Positions 9,083-18,296 are shown, numbered from the stretch's first letter. The stretch: 64,000 nucleotides of DNA from Psychromonas sp. 14N.309.X.WAT.B.A12 (GCF_030397575.1 NZ_JAPNXS010000001.1:310001-374000), one strand, 5' to 3'. Notes: generated from the letters alone by a model not told the origin. A program made the numbers and translations.

Positions 9083-10810
9083 ATGACATTTCAATCTTAT
9101 TTTGTACTTGCCGTTTTCATACTAACCATCATTGGTTTAATTAAATTTCAACAACGCCCAAGCCAAGTATTTGGCGTTGCACTATTAACTTTATTTTCAA
9201 CTCAAATGGTCACTACTGACCAAGTTATTCAAAGCCTGTCTAATCAAGGTTTATTAACCCTTATTCTATTAATGCTGTGCTCTATAGCATTAGAAAAAAC
9301 TCGATTGTTACGCTTAGTTGCAATGAAAGTGATCCAGCCTGATTACAGTGCAACTTGGTTAAGACTGTTTGGTTTAACCGTATTGTCATCGGCATTTTTA
9401 AATAATACGGCGGTTGTTTCAACGATGCTCGGGCCAATCAGAAATAATCCTAACCACTCAGCCAGTAAGTTATTAATACCTCTTTCCTATGCGGCTATTC
9501 TAGGTGGCACACTTACCCTAGTTGGTACGTCAACTAACTTAATAGTCAACAGTTTAGTACTTGATGCTAATCTTCCTTCTTTAGGGTTTTTCGATTTTAC
9601 TCTTGTTGGTATATGTGTAGTCGCAGCCTGTGGTGTGACCTTATATCTATGTCGTTCTTTGTTACCCGATCGCAATATGAAAAGTGATACTGCTCAAGCT
9701 TATTTTATTGAAGCTAAGGTTAAACCTGAGTCTAGTTTAGTGGGTAAAAGTATCGATGAAAACGGCTTACGTCATTTGCAATCATTGTTCTTAGTTGAAA
9801 TTATGCGTGGTGATTTACAGCTAACTGCAATTAATCCTAATCAAGTTATTCAAGCCAACGATAAATTAATTTTCAGTGGTGATATTTCTAAAGTGAGTCA
9901 GCTACATTTATTCGATGGGTTATCTATTTTTGCTGAAAGTACGGGGTTGCCCATTGGTAATCTTCGTGAAGTAGTCGTTCGACCAGAAAGCATTTTAAAT
10001 GGTAATTCTCTTAAATCGGTTGGTTTCCGTTCTTTATTTGATGCTGCTGTAGTGGCAATAAAACGCGATGGTGAAAAGGTCTCCGGTAAAATAGGTAAGT
10101 TAAAAATTAAGCCTGGTGATTTTTTAGTATTAGCGGTAGGTGAAGATTTTAAGTCACGTCGTAATATTCGCAAAAATTTTATTCTATTATCTGATGTTGA
10201 ATTAGATTCACGTTTGTCAGGGAAAAAAGAATTACTAGCGATTGCAGGTTTCTTTGTTGCAATTGCATTAGCCGCACTTGGTATTATTCCTTTGTTTAAA
10301 GCAGTATTGCTGTTACTCGGTGTATTACTGTTGAGTGGTTGCTTGACCAGTAGTGAACTACTACGCCGTTTCCCTACGGATATTTGGGTGATTATCTCCT
10401 CGGCTATTGTGTTGTCCTATGCCTTACAAAATAGTGGTGTTATTGACAACTTTAATGAGTTGATGAGTAGTAGTACACATCTATTTAGTCCATTAATTGC
10501 TTTGATTGCTGTTTTTGCGATTACCTTATTATTAACAGAGTTAGTGACCAATAATGCTGCTGCAGCATTGATTTTTCCTATTGCTTATGGACTTGCCAAT
10601 AGTATCGATGCCAACCCAACCGCTTTTATTATGGCTGTTGCGTTTGGCGCTAGTGCTAGCTTTATTAGTCCATACGGCTATCAAACCAATTTAATGGTAT
10701 TTAACGCAGGGCAATACAAGCTCAATGATTTTATTAAAATCGGCGTACCTGTCAGTCTGGTGTATAGCGTTACCTGTATTTTTGCGATTGTTGCCGTATT
10801 TGGCTTATAA
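9083..10810 (+). CDS. SLC13-type permease with two RCK_C domains (putative sulfate transporter)
   Basis: A 575-residue membrane protein of the DASS/SLC13 family. Two blocks of hydrophobic helices (about 1-200 and 375-575) flank a soluble middle part. That part holds two RCK_C/TrkA-C modules (around 205-285 and 290-370), each with the E-S-x-L-x-G-x-S pattern. The repeated substrate motifs include N-N-T-A (about 112-115) and T-N-N-A-A-A. Its place between cysN and cysC points to sulfate uptake, like the RCK-containing SLT/SAC1-type transporters. That substrate is inferred from context. Confidence 0.85.
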   Translation: MTFQSYFVLAVFILTIIGLIKFQQRPSQVFGVALLTLFSTQMVTTDQVIQSLSNQGLLTLILLMLCSIALEKTRLLRLVAMKVIQPDYSATWLRLFGLTVLSSAFLNNTAVVSTMLGPIRNNPNHSASKLLIPLSYAAILGGTLTLVGTSTNLIVNSLVLDANLPSLGFFDFTLVGICVVAACGVTLYLCRSLLPDRNMKSDTAQAYFIEAKVKPESSLVGKSIDENGLRHLQSLFLVEIMRGDLQLTAINPNQVIQANDKLIFSGDISKVSQLHLFDGLSIFAESTGLPIGNLREVVVRPESILNGNSLKSVGFRSLFDAAVVAIKRDGEKVSGKIGKLKIKPGDFLVLAVGEDFKSRRNIRKNFILLSDVELDSRLSGKKELLAIAGFFVAIALAALGIIPLFKAVLLLLGVLLLSGCLTSSELLRRFPTDIWVIISSAIVLSYALQNSGVIDNFNELMSSSTHLFSPLIALIAVFAITLLLTELVTNNAAAALIFPIAYGLANSIDANPTAFIMAVAFGASASFISPYGYQTNLMVFNAGQYKLNDFIKIGVPVSLVYSVTCIFAIVAVFGL

Positions 10811-10896
10811 CAGATTCGCAGTTTATTTATATTTTATTTCAGCAATTTATCAATTGAATATAAGACTGAATATAAGTACTTTAAGAGAGAATTATT

Positions 10897-11529
10897 ATGA
10901 CTACCCCATATATAGAAAAAGAAGTTGATGGTGAAAAATCATCTGATGTTGTATGGCACCAAGCGAGTGTGTCCCACCAAGATCATTGTCAATTAAATGG
11001 TCATAAAGCCGCAGTTTTATGGTTTACAGGGCTAAGTGGTTCAGGTAAATCTACTGTAGCTAATGCTGTTGATCTTATGCTATTTCAACATCAAGCTAAA
11101 ACCTATGTACTCGATGGCGATAATGTCCGTCATGGTTTAAATGGTGACTTAGGTTTTTCAGATAAAGATCGCATCGAAAATATTCGTCGTGTAGGTGAAG
11201 TATCAAAACTTTTTGCTGATGCGGGGTTATTAGTGTCAACTGCGTTTATTTCTCCTTTTGTTGCAGACCGTGAAATGGTTCGCTCACAATTACCTGAAGG
11301 TCAGTTTATCGAAGTGTTCATTGATACACCTTTAGCGGTTTGTGAATCACGAGATCCAAAAGGTTTATACAAAAAAGCGCGTGCTGGTGAAATTAAAAAC
11401 TTTACGGGGATTGATAGTGCTTATGAAAAGCCAGTTAATCCTGAAATACATGTTGAGACAGATAAAAAGTCAATCGAAGCATGTGCTCAACAAGTTATTG
11501 ACTATTTAAAAGAAAATAGTTACCTGTAG
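10897..11529 (+). CDS. cysC: Adenylylsulfate kinase
   Basis: A 210-residue APS kinase that phosphorylates APS to PAPS, the donor for PAPS reductase. Walker A (G-L-S-G-S-G-K-S-T) is at 45-53, followed by [10 protein letters not shown] and R-x-x-N-I-R-R-V-G-E, both diagnostic of CysC. Length is normal for a stand-alone enzyme. It is the last gene of the sulfate operon, 86 bp after the permease, with a TAAGAGAGA ribosome site and a hairpin downstream. Confidence 0.96.
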   Translation: MTTPYIEKEVDGEKSSDVVWHQASVSHQDHCQLNGHKAAVLWFTGLSGSGKSTVANAVDLMLFQHQAKTYVLDGDNVRHGLNGDLGFSDKDRIENIRRVGEVSKLFADAGLLVSTAFISPFVADREMVRSQLPEGQFIEVFIDTPLAVCESRDPKGLYKKARAGEIKNFTGIDSAYEKPVNPEIHVETDKKSIEACAQQVIDYLKENSYL

Positions 11530-11607
11530 TAAATATTCATTACTCATCGTAGACATGAAGATCATTAATTATTTGATTTACTGAGCGACAATAGTTGACC
11601 AATCAGA

Positions 11608-11636
11608 TGGGGGACAAGGTATTTGTCACCCATTTT
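11608..11636 (+). terminator. Terminator of the cysDN-SLC13-cysC operon
   Basis: A 10-bp stem with one mismatch (TGGGGGACAA at 11608-11617, TTGTCACCCA at 11623-11632) is followed directly by TTTT. It sits between convergent cysC and the minus-strand methyltransferase gene. Confidence 0.65.
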
Positions 11637-11650
11637 ACTTTTGTATTTTG

Positions 11651-12172
11651 CTACGGTTTTTTACACACAATCTGTGCAATTGCTCGATCAGGGTTGCGCT
11701 TTATCCCTTCAAAATAAAATAAGATTTCCCAATCTTTAAAAATTGTTTTTAACTCATTTTCTTTCAATAAAAAATCAGTTCGGTGAGGGCGGCCAAACTG
11801 TCTATTTTCAAGGGTAAAAGTTTCGTAAATTACAATCCCTCCTGATTTGACCGCTTGTTTAATATGATCAAATAGTGGGCGGTGTAAATAACGAAATACA
11901 ATAACGCCTTGTAAAGTCAATTGTGCTAACTGTAATCTATCGGTATTTTGTTTTGATTCGAAATCAGCCTGCCAGAGTTGTTCTTTTAATATTTTGTGTT
12001 GGTCTTGTAACGCTGATAAAGGAGCCTGTTTTATATCGGCAAACAACACATCAATGCCTGATTGATGTAGTGCTAAACCATTTTGACCTTGACCACAAGC
12101 GAGGTCTAAGACTACTCCGTTATCTGAATTAAATAGGTGCAAATGAGCCTGAAGTAAATTTGCAATTGCCAT
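11651..12172 (-). CDS. Class I SAM-dependent methyltransferase (TehB-like)
   Basis: A 173-residue Rossmann-type methyltransferase. The SAM-binding motif I is L-D-L-A-C-G-Q-G-Q-N-G at about 23-33, with an acidic residue closing the next strand (F-A-D). Its start codon overlaps the radA stop as TAATG, so translation is probably coupled to radA. The substrate is unknown; distant similarity to TehB-type small-molecule methyltransferases is the best guide. No other domain is present. Confidence 0.75.
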   Translation of the reverse strand: MAIANLLQAHLHLFNSDNGVVLDLACGQGQNGLALHQSGIDVLFADIKQAPLSALQDQHKILKEQLWQADFESKQNTDRLQLAQLTLQGVIVFRYLHRPLFDHIKQAVKSGGIVIYETFTLENRQFGRPHRTDFLLKENELKTIFKDWEILFYFEGIKRNPDRAIAQIVCKKP

Positions 12173-13584
12173 TATTGTAGTGCCTCTATTAGGTCCCTGA
12201 CATTTTTCAGGGGGATAATTTTCTGGTCACCTTTTACGAATTGTTGCATTGATGCGTGATAAGCAACGGCTGGAATAAATATCTGTTTTTTACCATGTGT
12301 TAATGCTTCGCGTACACGGGGAACGATTTGTGGAATTTGACGTAATTCACCAGTTAACGCTAATTCACCAATGAAAACAGCATCACTAGGCAAAGGTTTA
12401 GAATTAATTGAACTAAGTAAAGCTGCGGTGACAGCCATATCCGTTGATGTTTCTGAGTCAGCCATTTTAAGTCCGCCTACCAAGCTAATATTAATATCAT
12501 AGTAAGTAGGGATCCCACCATGCTTCTTTAACACTGCAGTAATTAATGATAAACGGCTGTATGACACACCAATACAGTTGCGTATTGATTTCTCTCCTTC
12601 AACTTCTGTTGCTAAGGCTTGAATTTCAATTAACAAATTACGGGCACCGTCTTTAATCACCGAAATAGCTGAACCTTCGAAATGCTCTTCACTACCAGAT
12701 AAAAATAAACGACTTGGATTATCTACAGAGCGCATACCTTTTTCGGTCATTTGAAAAATACCCACCTGTTCTGTATCACCAAAACGGTTTTTATCTGCCC
12801 GTAAAATACGCACTGATGCATCATTTACTTCAATATGAATGGCGGTATCTATAATGTGTTTTAAGGTTTGTGGGCCCGCCATTTGCGAATTTTTATTTAC
12901 TTGTCCAACTAGAATTAGAGTAATACCATGTTGTTTACACAATCTATTGAGTATTTTGGCACAGGTTTTAACCTGTGTTACGCCGCCTGCTGAGCCATCA
13001 ACAGTATTTGACTCAAAAGCTTGGATAGAATCTGCGATAAGGAATTTAACGTTATTTTCAATACATTGGTCGACAATATCTTCAATGCTATCGGTATCTG
13101 AAAGCAGAAAGTTATCTTCATTGAAGTTGAGTTGTAGGCGCTCAATGCCGCGTTTTGCCCATTGGCTAAGACTTTCTTCGGCCGTGACGTACAAAGTAGA
13201 CATTGTTTGAGACATAACTGAAGCGACTTTAGTCAGTAGGGTGGTTTTGCCAGATCCGGGGTCTCCACTGATTAATACCACTGAACCTAAAGTAATGCCT
13301 TCACCTAACACTCGGTCTAATTCACTTAACCCTGTAGAAACACGTTGTGCATGTTCAACTTGTACTGAGGAAATACGTTTTACACCATTAGTGGTGACAC
13401 CTGCATAGCCCCCAGATTGACTGCGGCTGATGGCTGCATTAACTGATTTGGTTGCAGCGGATGCTTCACGAAATTCAGTAATAGTATTCCAAGCTTTACA
13501 CTCGCCACATTGTCCTTGCCATTTTGTATAATCCGCACCACAGTCACTGCATACGTAAGAGATTTTGGTTTTTGCTTTTGCCAT
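12172..13584 (-). CDS. radA: DNA repair protein RadA (Sms)
   Basis: A 470-residue RecA-related ATPase that drives branch migration and processing of recombination intermediates. An N-terminal zinc finger has Cys12, Cys15, Cys26 and Cys29. Walker A (G-D-P-G-S-G-K-T) is at 107-114, the RadA-specific K-N-R-F-G motif lies near 265-270, and the C-terminal Lon-protease-like domain follows. Length is standard. It is the first gene of a two-gene unit with the downstream methyltransferase. Confidence 0.96.
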   Translation of the reverse strand: MAKAKTKISYVCSDCGADYTKWQGQCGECKAWNTITEFREASAATKSVNAAISRSQSGGYAGVTTNGVKRISSVQVEHAQRVSTGLSELDRVLGEGITLGSVVLISGDPGSGKTTLLTKVASVMSQTMSTLYVTAEESLSQWAKRGIERLQLNFNEDNFLLSDTDSIEDIVDQCIENNVKFLIADSIQAFESNTVDGSAGGVTQVKTCAKILNRLCKQHGITLILVGQVNKNSQMAGPQTLKHIIDTAIHIEVNDASVRILRADKNRFGDTEQVGIFQMTEKGMRSVDNPSRLFLSGSEEHFEGSAISVIKDGARNLLIEIQALATEVEGEKSIRNCIGVSYSRLSLITAVLKKHGGIPTYYDINISLVGGLKMADSETSTDMAVTAALLSSINSKPLPSDAVFIGELALTGELRQIPQIVPRVREALTHGKKQIFIPAVAYHASMQQFVKGDQKIIPLKNVRDLIEALQ

Positions 13585-13650
13585 GGTTTGTTCCGTTGTA
13601 TGTAAATTATTTATTCAGTTTTACTCAGTCATTTCTATTAGCCGAGTTTA

Positions 13651-14310
13651 TTATTGTTCATTCTTTTCTTCATTAAATAACTTGATAGCATCATTAGCTT
13701 TAGCATAAGCATAACCATGTGAAGTTAATATTCTTATTGCTTTCATTTTTTGTTTTTGATCGTCAATACTCACTTTGAATTTTTTTGTTAATAATTCACA
13801 GGCTTGTTGTAAATCGTTAAATGTAGGAGTAGGGAAGTTTTGATTGTGATCTTCAATGGCTGAGTTAATAATGTCGAAGCTAAAGCCTTTAGTTTGAAGG
13901 AAGCCCATGGCTTTTTGTTTTAGATGTTGGGTTACAATTGCTTCATGATATTTATTAGCTAAAAGTCTTTGTGCAGATTCGTTGTAGTTGAACTCACTTT
14001 CCTGCATTGCCTGCTTAATTAAGCTTTCATTGATCCCTTTTAGGGTAAGATCTTGTTTTATACGAGTGATACCATGACCTTTGTTTTGGGCACTACGTAA
14101 AAAAGAGTGTGCAAAACGTTGATCATCTAAATATTTAAAATCTACACACTCTTTAATAACCGCTTCGATCCATTGTTGGTTGTCTGTTTTGCGTTGCAGT
14201 TTTTTTAATAATTCTGCTTGGCTGTGGTCACGACGGGATAAATGCCAAAAAGCACTGCGGCGAACCGCTTCAATATCTTTAGCTATTTTAATTGGCTTAT
14301 TAGCAAACAT
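13651..14310 (-). CDS. recX: RecX family regulatory protein (long form)
   Basis: A 219-residue helical protein built of RecX three-helix repeats. Typical features are R-R-x-H-S/Q-A-E-L-x-x-K-L near 26-38 and F-K-Y-L-D-D-x-R-F-A near 73-82, plus K-G-I near the second repeat. RecX binds RecA filaments and limits recombinase activity. E. coli RecX has 166 residues; here about 50 extra C-terminal residues look like an additional three-helix repeat. recA is not adjacent, although radA is just downstream on the same strand. The family is secure and the inhibitory role is inferred. Confidence 0.8.
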   Translation of the reverse strand: MFANKPIKIAKDIEAVRRSAFWHLSRRDHSQAELLKKLQRKTDNQQWIEAVIKECVDFKYLDDQRFAHSFLRSAQNKGHGITRIKQDLTLKGINESLIKQAMQESEFNYNESAQRLLANKYHEAIVTQHLKQKAMGFLQTKGFSFDIINSAIEDHNQNFPTPTFNDLQQACELLTKKFKVSIDDQKQKMKAIRILTSHGYAYAKANDAIKLFNEEKNEQ

Positions 14311-14467
14311 CAGGGCTCTCTACTAAGTGTGTTTATATACAGTATATATTCAAATCGATAAAATTTACAGTGGGCATCAAATCAGATTAATAAAATAGTT
14401 GTCCAAAAGGTTGAATTGTCTATTTATCACTCTATAATGTGCGCCCCCATTACGGGATAAATAATTA

Positions 14468-14504
14468 AGCGGGTTCCCTCACCCCGTTACTACATATAAA
14501 AAGG
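14468..14504 (+). promoter_or_regulatory. Putative preQ1-I riboswitch controlling yhhQ translation
   Basis: The 5' leader has the compact preQ1-I layout. P1 is a 6-bp stem, AGCGGG (14468-14473) with CCCGTT (14483-14488). The 9-nt loop reads TTC-CCT-CAC and carries the conserved TTC and CAC elements. An A-rich tail (AAAAAGG, 14498-14504) follows. The loop CCT (14477-14479) can pair with AGG (14502-14504) to form the H-type pseudoknot P2. That AGG is also the Shine-Dalgarno 7 nt before the yhhQ ATG, so ligand binding would hide the ribosome site. The downstream gene is a queuosine-precursor transporter, exactly the expected target. Confidence 0.8.
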
Positions 14505-14511
14505 TTAAAAT

Positions 14512-15174
14512 ATGTTATCACTTACACACTCGCAAATTCGCCGAGCATTGACGCTATTGGTTGGATTTCACATTCTTATTATTTGTGCTAGTAACTACTT
14601 AGTACAACTTCCTTTTACACTTTTCGGCTGGCATACCACTTGGGGCGCATTTAGCTTTCCTTTTGTTTACCTAGCAACTGATTTAACTGTGCGCATTTTT
14701 GGTCAAGAAAGTGCTCGCCGCATCATCTTTAAAGCAATGGTGCCAGCCTTAGTTGTTTCTTATGTGATTGGTGTGTTATTTCATCAAGGTGCATTACAGG
14801 GAATGGATGCATTAGCGGAGTACAATAGTTTTGTGTTACGTATTGCATTGGCTAGCTTTGCTGCATACTTGTTTGGTCAATTATTAGATATCAAAGTATT
14901 TGCTAAATTACGTGCCACTAAACAATGGTGGGTTGCACCAACAGCATCAACTTTATTAGGTAATCTATTAGATACTTTAGTTTTCTTCTCTTTTGCTTTT
15001 TACGCATCTACCGATGTATTTATGGCTGAAAACTGGCCGGAAATTGCTATGGTGGATTACGGATTTAAACTATTAGTAAGCATCTGTTTATTCTTACCGG
15101 CTTACGGTGTGTTATTAAAAACACTAGAGAAACGCATCATTAGTGTGCCAAATAATGAATCATCTATCGCATAA
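14512..15174 (+). CDS. yhhQ: Queuosine precursor transporter YhhQ (preQ0/preQ1)
   Basis: A 220-residue integral membrane protein with about six helices, belonging to the YhhQ/COG1738 family that imports 7-cyano- or 7-aminomethyl-7-deazaguanine for tRNA queuosine synthesis. The family signatures L-x-x-F-x-x-x-I-I-x-A-S-N at the N-terminus, F-P-F-x-Y-L-A-T-D-L near 50-59 and the late G-N-x-L-D-T segment (about 150-155) are visible. It is monocistronic, preceded by a predicted preQ1-I riboswitch and followed by a strong hairpin. The riboswitch agrees with the transport role. Confidence 0.92.
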   Translation: MLSLTHSQIRRALTLLVGFHILIICASNYLVQLPFTLFGWHTTWGAFSFPFVYLATDLTVRIFGQESARRIIFKAMVPALVVSYVIGVLFHQGALQGMDALAEYNSFVLRIALASFAAYLFGQLLDIKVFAKLRATKQWWVAPTASTLLGNLLDTLVFFSFAFYASTDVFMAENWPEIAMVDYGFKLLVSICLFLPAYGVLLKTLEKRIISVPNNESSIA

Positions 15175-15188
15175 ATAGAATAATTGTT

Positions 15189-15227
15189 AGTTAATAAACA
15201 GTTCAAAGGGAGGGCTGTTTATTAACT
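15189..15227. terminator. Bidirectional terminator between yhhQ and the DUF2960 gene
   Basis: A perfect 13-bp inverted repeat (AGTTAATAAACAG at 15189-15201, CTGTTTATTAACT at 15215-15227) has a 13-nt loop. It sits between the convergent yhhQ and DUF2960 genes. Confidence 0.6.
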
Positions 15228-15257
15228 ACTCAGGTTAACTAAATTTAGCCTTATAAA

Positions 15258-15512
15258 TTATTTTTCTTGCTCTTCATCTTTAATAAATCGAATTTCAGAA
15301 AACCCCATACGTTCAAATTCATTTGCTCGATAGTTTTTCATGATGCCTTGACCACGAGAGGTCATCTCTAATTGTTTTTCCATAGCCCAAAACGAAGTTA
15401 AGTCAACACCCTCAGCTGCTGCCACTGCTTCATAAATATCAAAGTGTTGGCTAAATGAAAATGCGATTGTTTTTTTAGTGCCTTGGTAAAAGTAGCTGAC
15501 TTGACGTGCCAT
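15258..15512 (-). CDS. DUF2960 family protein
   Basis: An 84-residue protein starting M-A-R-Q-V-S-Y-x-Y-x-G, with a central D-I-Y-E-A-V-A-A-A-E-G-V-D-L stretch and a late F-x-R-M-G-F-S-E-I-R-F motif. This pattern recalls the DUF2960 family of Vibrio, Shewanella and relatives. It has no signal peptide or transmembrane segment. It is a single gene on the minus strand, and its function is unknown. The domain label is from memory of the pattern, so it is moderate. Confidence 0.6.
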   Translation of the reverse strand: MARQVSYFYQGTKKTIAFSFSQHFDIYEAVAAAEGVDLTSFWAMEKQLEMTSRGQGIMKNYRANEFERMGFSEIRFIKDEEQEK

Positions 15513-15770
15513 AACATTGTCTCAATAATTAAAAACATAATATTATCACAGCTTGTTCAATGCTTATAACAAGCATTTACGAGAACCTATCAAAATAGCG
15601 TGATTGTTTTAAATAAAAAATGTTATAAGACTCTGATTATAAGCAAACTTCAGTATTTTTTGGTCGTAATACCTAGGCTGAATACGTTACAATTACAGTA
15701 TTGTTCGACCCATTAAAACCATCTTTTGAGACTTAATGGATTTACTTGTTACATATGGATAGGTTTAAAT

Positions 15771-17495
15771 ATGACGTTGACACTTCCTTATAATAATTTC
15801 ATGTCTTTTGCGGATCACTCCTTTAAAGAATATGCCGATAATGATTTTGTTGGTTATGTTGATGAAGGGATGTTTACTTACCGTGAAGCGCAGCAAAAAG
15901 TCATTCAGCTGCAAGCTTTATTCAAAGATCTAGGTATTAAGCAAGGCGATAAAATAGCCATTTGCAGTGAGAATATGCCGCATTGGGGGATCGTGTATTT
16001 AGCGATAACGGCAATGGGCGTGATTGCTGTGCCTATTTTGCCAGATTTTCATACCAATGAGATCCATCACATTATCAAGCACTCTGAAGTGAAGGCGTTA
16101 TTTATCTCTCAAAAGATAGCACAAAAGCTAAATGAAGATGATTTCAGTTCAGAGCTTTCATATGTTTTCTCACTTGAAACTTTTGATATTATCGAAGATA
16201 AAACACCGAAGCATTCTGAGCTACTGATTAAAAGTGCACAAGCGATTGCAATAATGAAAAGCAAGGCGATTAAATTTGCCAAGCAGAATAAATTATTAAA
16301 AATGAGTGATATTGATAATACATTAACTATAAATCCTGATGATGTGGCTGTGATTATCTATACATCCGGTACTACTGGGCAGTCAAAAGGAGTAATGTTA
16401 AGTCATCATAACCTATTGTCTCAAGTTCATCAGGCTAATGGATTAATTGAAATAGTGGCAGGAGATCGCTTCTTGTCTATTTTACCATTGGCACACACCT
16501 TTGAATGTTCAATCGGATTCCTCGTACCATTTTCAAAGGGTGCATCTGTTTATTATATTAACCGCATACCTTCACCGAAAGTGATTTTATCTGCAATGCA
16601 GAAAGTAAAACCAACTTGTATTTTGAGTGTGCCTTTGGTTATTGAAAAAATATATAAAAACAAAGTGTTAGCAGAGTTTAATAAAAATAAAATTATTCAA
16701 TACTTGTACAACAATGTGAGCTTTATACGTAAAAAGCTAAATAAAATCGCAGGTAATAAATTAATTGAAAGCTTTGGAGGAGAGATCAAGTTGTTTGGTA
16801 TCGGCGGTGCTAAATTATCGCGCTTTGTTGAACAGTTTTTAATTGAAGCAAACTTTCCCTATGCGATCGGTTATGGATTAACTGAGACTGCGCCGATTAT
16901 TGCAGGTGCTGTTCCAGGCACAACGCGGTTAGGCACAACAGGTACATTGGTAGAAGGGATGGAATACCGTCTCATTAAACAAGCAGAAGATGATACTGAA
17001 GGTGAGCTACATGTGAAGGGACCTAATGTCATGTTAGGTTACTACAAAGAAGAAGAGCGTACCAAAGAAGTCTTAGATGATGAAGGTTGGTTTAATACTG
17101 GTGATCTGGGTAATATTGATGAAGCCGGTGTGTTAACCATTAGTGGGCGCAGTAAGAATGTGATCATCAGTGCCAGTGGCGAAAATATTTATCCAGAATC
17201 AATAGAAAGCGTTATTGAGCAACACCCACTAGTTGTTGATTCCATGGTCTATGAATTAGATAAAAAGTTAGTGGCTAAAATCTACATTGATTACGATCTA
17301 TTCGATGAACAACATAATCTAAAAAAGCAAAGCGATTTTGATTTGCATAAGGATATTATTAATTTATTGGAGGAGATTAAAGTGAGTTCAAATCAGCAAC
17401 TTTCTTCGTTTTCCAAAATAAATTCAGTGATTGAGCAAACAGAGCCTTTTATAAAGACACCGACTAAAAAAATTAAGCGTTATTTACATATGTAA
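15771..17495 (+). CDS. Long-chain acyl-CoA ligase / AMP-dependent synthetase
   Basis: A 574-residue member of the adenylate-forming superfamily, which activates a fatty acid with ATP and transfers it to CoA or ACP. The AMP-binding motif Y-T-S-G-T-T-G-Q-S-K-G lies at 197-207, followed by Y-G-L-T-E-T-A-P and G-W-F-N-T-G-D-L-G in the C-terminal half. The ATG at 15771 is preferred over an upstream TTG at 15726 because the family N-terminus fits and AGG lies 7 nt before it. The gene stands alone. A role in handling free PUFA or recycled fatty acids is conceivable, but nothing in the sequence shows it. Confidence 0.85.
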   Translation: MTLTLPYNNFMSFADHSFKEYADNDFVGYVDEGMFTYREAQQKVIQLQALFKDLGIKQGDKIAICSENMPHWGIVYLAITAMGVIAVPILPDFHTNEIHHIIKHSEVKALFISQKIAQKLNEDDFSSELSYVFSLETFDIIEDKTPKHSELLIKSAQAIAIMKSKAIKFAKQNKLLKMSDIDNTLTINPDDVAVIIYTSGTTGQSKGVMLSHHNLLSQVHQANGLIEIVAGDRFLSILPLAHTFECSIGFLVPFSKGASVYYINRIPSPKVILSAMQKVKPTCILSVPLVIEKIYKNKVLAEFNKNKIIQYLYNNVSFIRKKLNKIAGNKLIESFGGEIKLFGIGGAKLSRFVEQFLIEANFPYAIGYGLTETAPIIAGAVPGTTRLGTTGTLVEGMEYRLIKQAEDDTEGELHVKGPNVMLGYYKEEERTKEVLDDEGWFNTGDLGNIDEAGVLTISGRSKNVIISASGENIYPESIESVIEQHPLVVDSMVYELDKKLVAKIYIDYDLFDEQHNLKKQSDFDLHKDIINLLEEIKVSSNQQLSSFSKINSVIEQTEPFIKTPTKKIKRYLHM

Positions 17496-17519
17496 TACTG
17501 TTTAATTTTATAAGTTTAC

Positions 17520-17559
17520 AAGTCGATAATGATGTTCAACAGTACGTGATTATCGACTT
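17520..17559 (+). terminator. Terminator of the acyl-CoA ligase gene
   Basis: A perfect 11-bp stem (AAGTCGATAAT at 17520-17530, ATTATCGACTT at 17549-17559) has an 18-nt loop. It is followed by TTTAT, 24 bp after the stop codon. Confidence 0.65.
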
Positions 17560-17751
17560 TTATCTGTGTACTGGTTTATCGTTTTTGTAAGGCAAAGTAC
17601 AATATCTACATACCCTAATTTAATACTGCATTTTTAAAACTGATTTTAATTAACCTATAAGCTATTTCATTGATCATCTTTGAATATTGGATATAGTCAG
17701 TTTGAAGCGCAGTTGTTTGTTAAAAACTGCAACATAAATAGAGAAAGCATC

Positions 17752-18030
17752 ATGGCAAAAACCGCATCAGCACTTCATATTCTTGTAAAACATCAAGATA
17801 AAGCAGAGGATATTTTAGCGCAATTGAAGAAGGGAGCTAAGTTTCAAACATTAGCTAAAAAATATTCAACTTGTCCTTCAGGTAAAAAAGGAGGTGACTT
17901 AGGTGAATTTAAGAAAGGGCAAATGGTACCTGCTTTTGATAAATTTTGTTTTACTGGTGAAATACTAACACCAACAATTGTCAAAACTAAACATGGGTAT
18001 CATATTGTGAAAGTACTGTATCGAACCTAA
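17752..18030 (+). CDS. ppiC: Parvulin-type peptidyl-prolyl isomerase
   Basis: A 92-residue single-domain parvulin starting [13 protein letters not shown]. It shows the family core A-L-H-I-L-V, F[13 protein letters not shown], G-G-D-L-G-E-F and the final H-G-Y-H-I-V-K-V. It speeds cis-trans isomerisation of X-Pro bonds in the cytosol, like E. coli PpiC (93 residues). The ATG at 17752 is chosen because the frame upstream has no family similarity. It is a single-gene unit. Confidence 0.93.
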   Translation: MAKTASALHILVKHQDKAEDILAQLKKGAKFQTLAKKYSTCPSGKKGGDLGEFKKGQMVPAFDKFCFTGEILTPTIVKTKHGYHIVKVLYRT

Positions 18031-18296
18031 GGCTTGTTTTTCTATCAAGTGATGCTTAAAGTTCTGTTTATGTGTCACTAAACCCTCTATCTCTAAAGGT
18101 ATAAAATCAATATAAGTTGTACGCTGAAACTCTATTTTTTAGCATATTTAGTTGTTTTTTATCTATTTTTTTGATTTTAGTCGATCAGAATGTCACAATT
18201 CGGTCATTGGAGATGAAAGCTTAATCATCATCTTTGCTTCTCGGATACAATAAAGATTGATTCTATACTCCTACACATTGGAAAGTGCCTTATACG

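Noticed and set aside
10725-10928. A 67-codon plus-strand frame across the SLC13-cysC junction
   Set aside because: It overlaps both real genes in another frame and shows no protein features.
15726-15770. An upstream TTG start for the acyl-CoA ligase
   Set aside because: It adds 15 residues without family similarity, and the ATG at 15771 has its own ribosome site.
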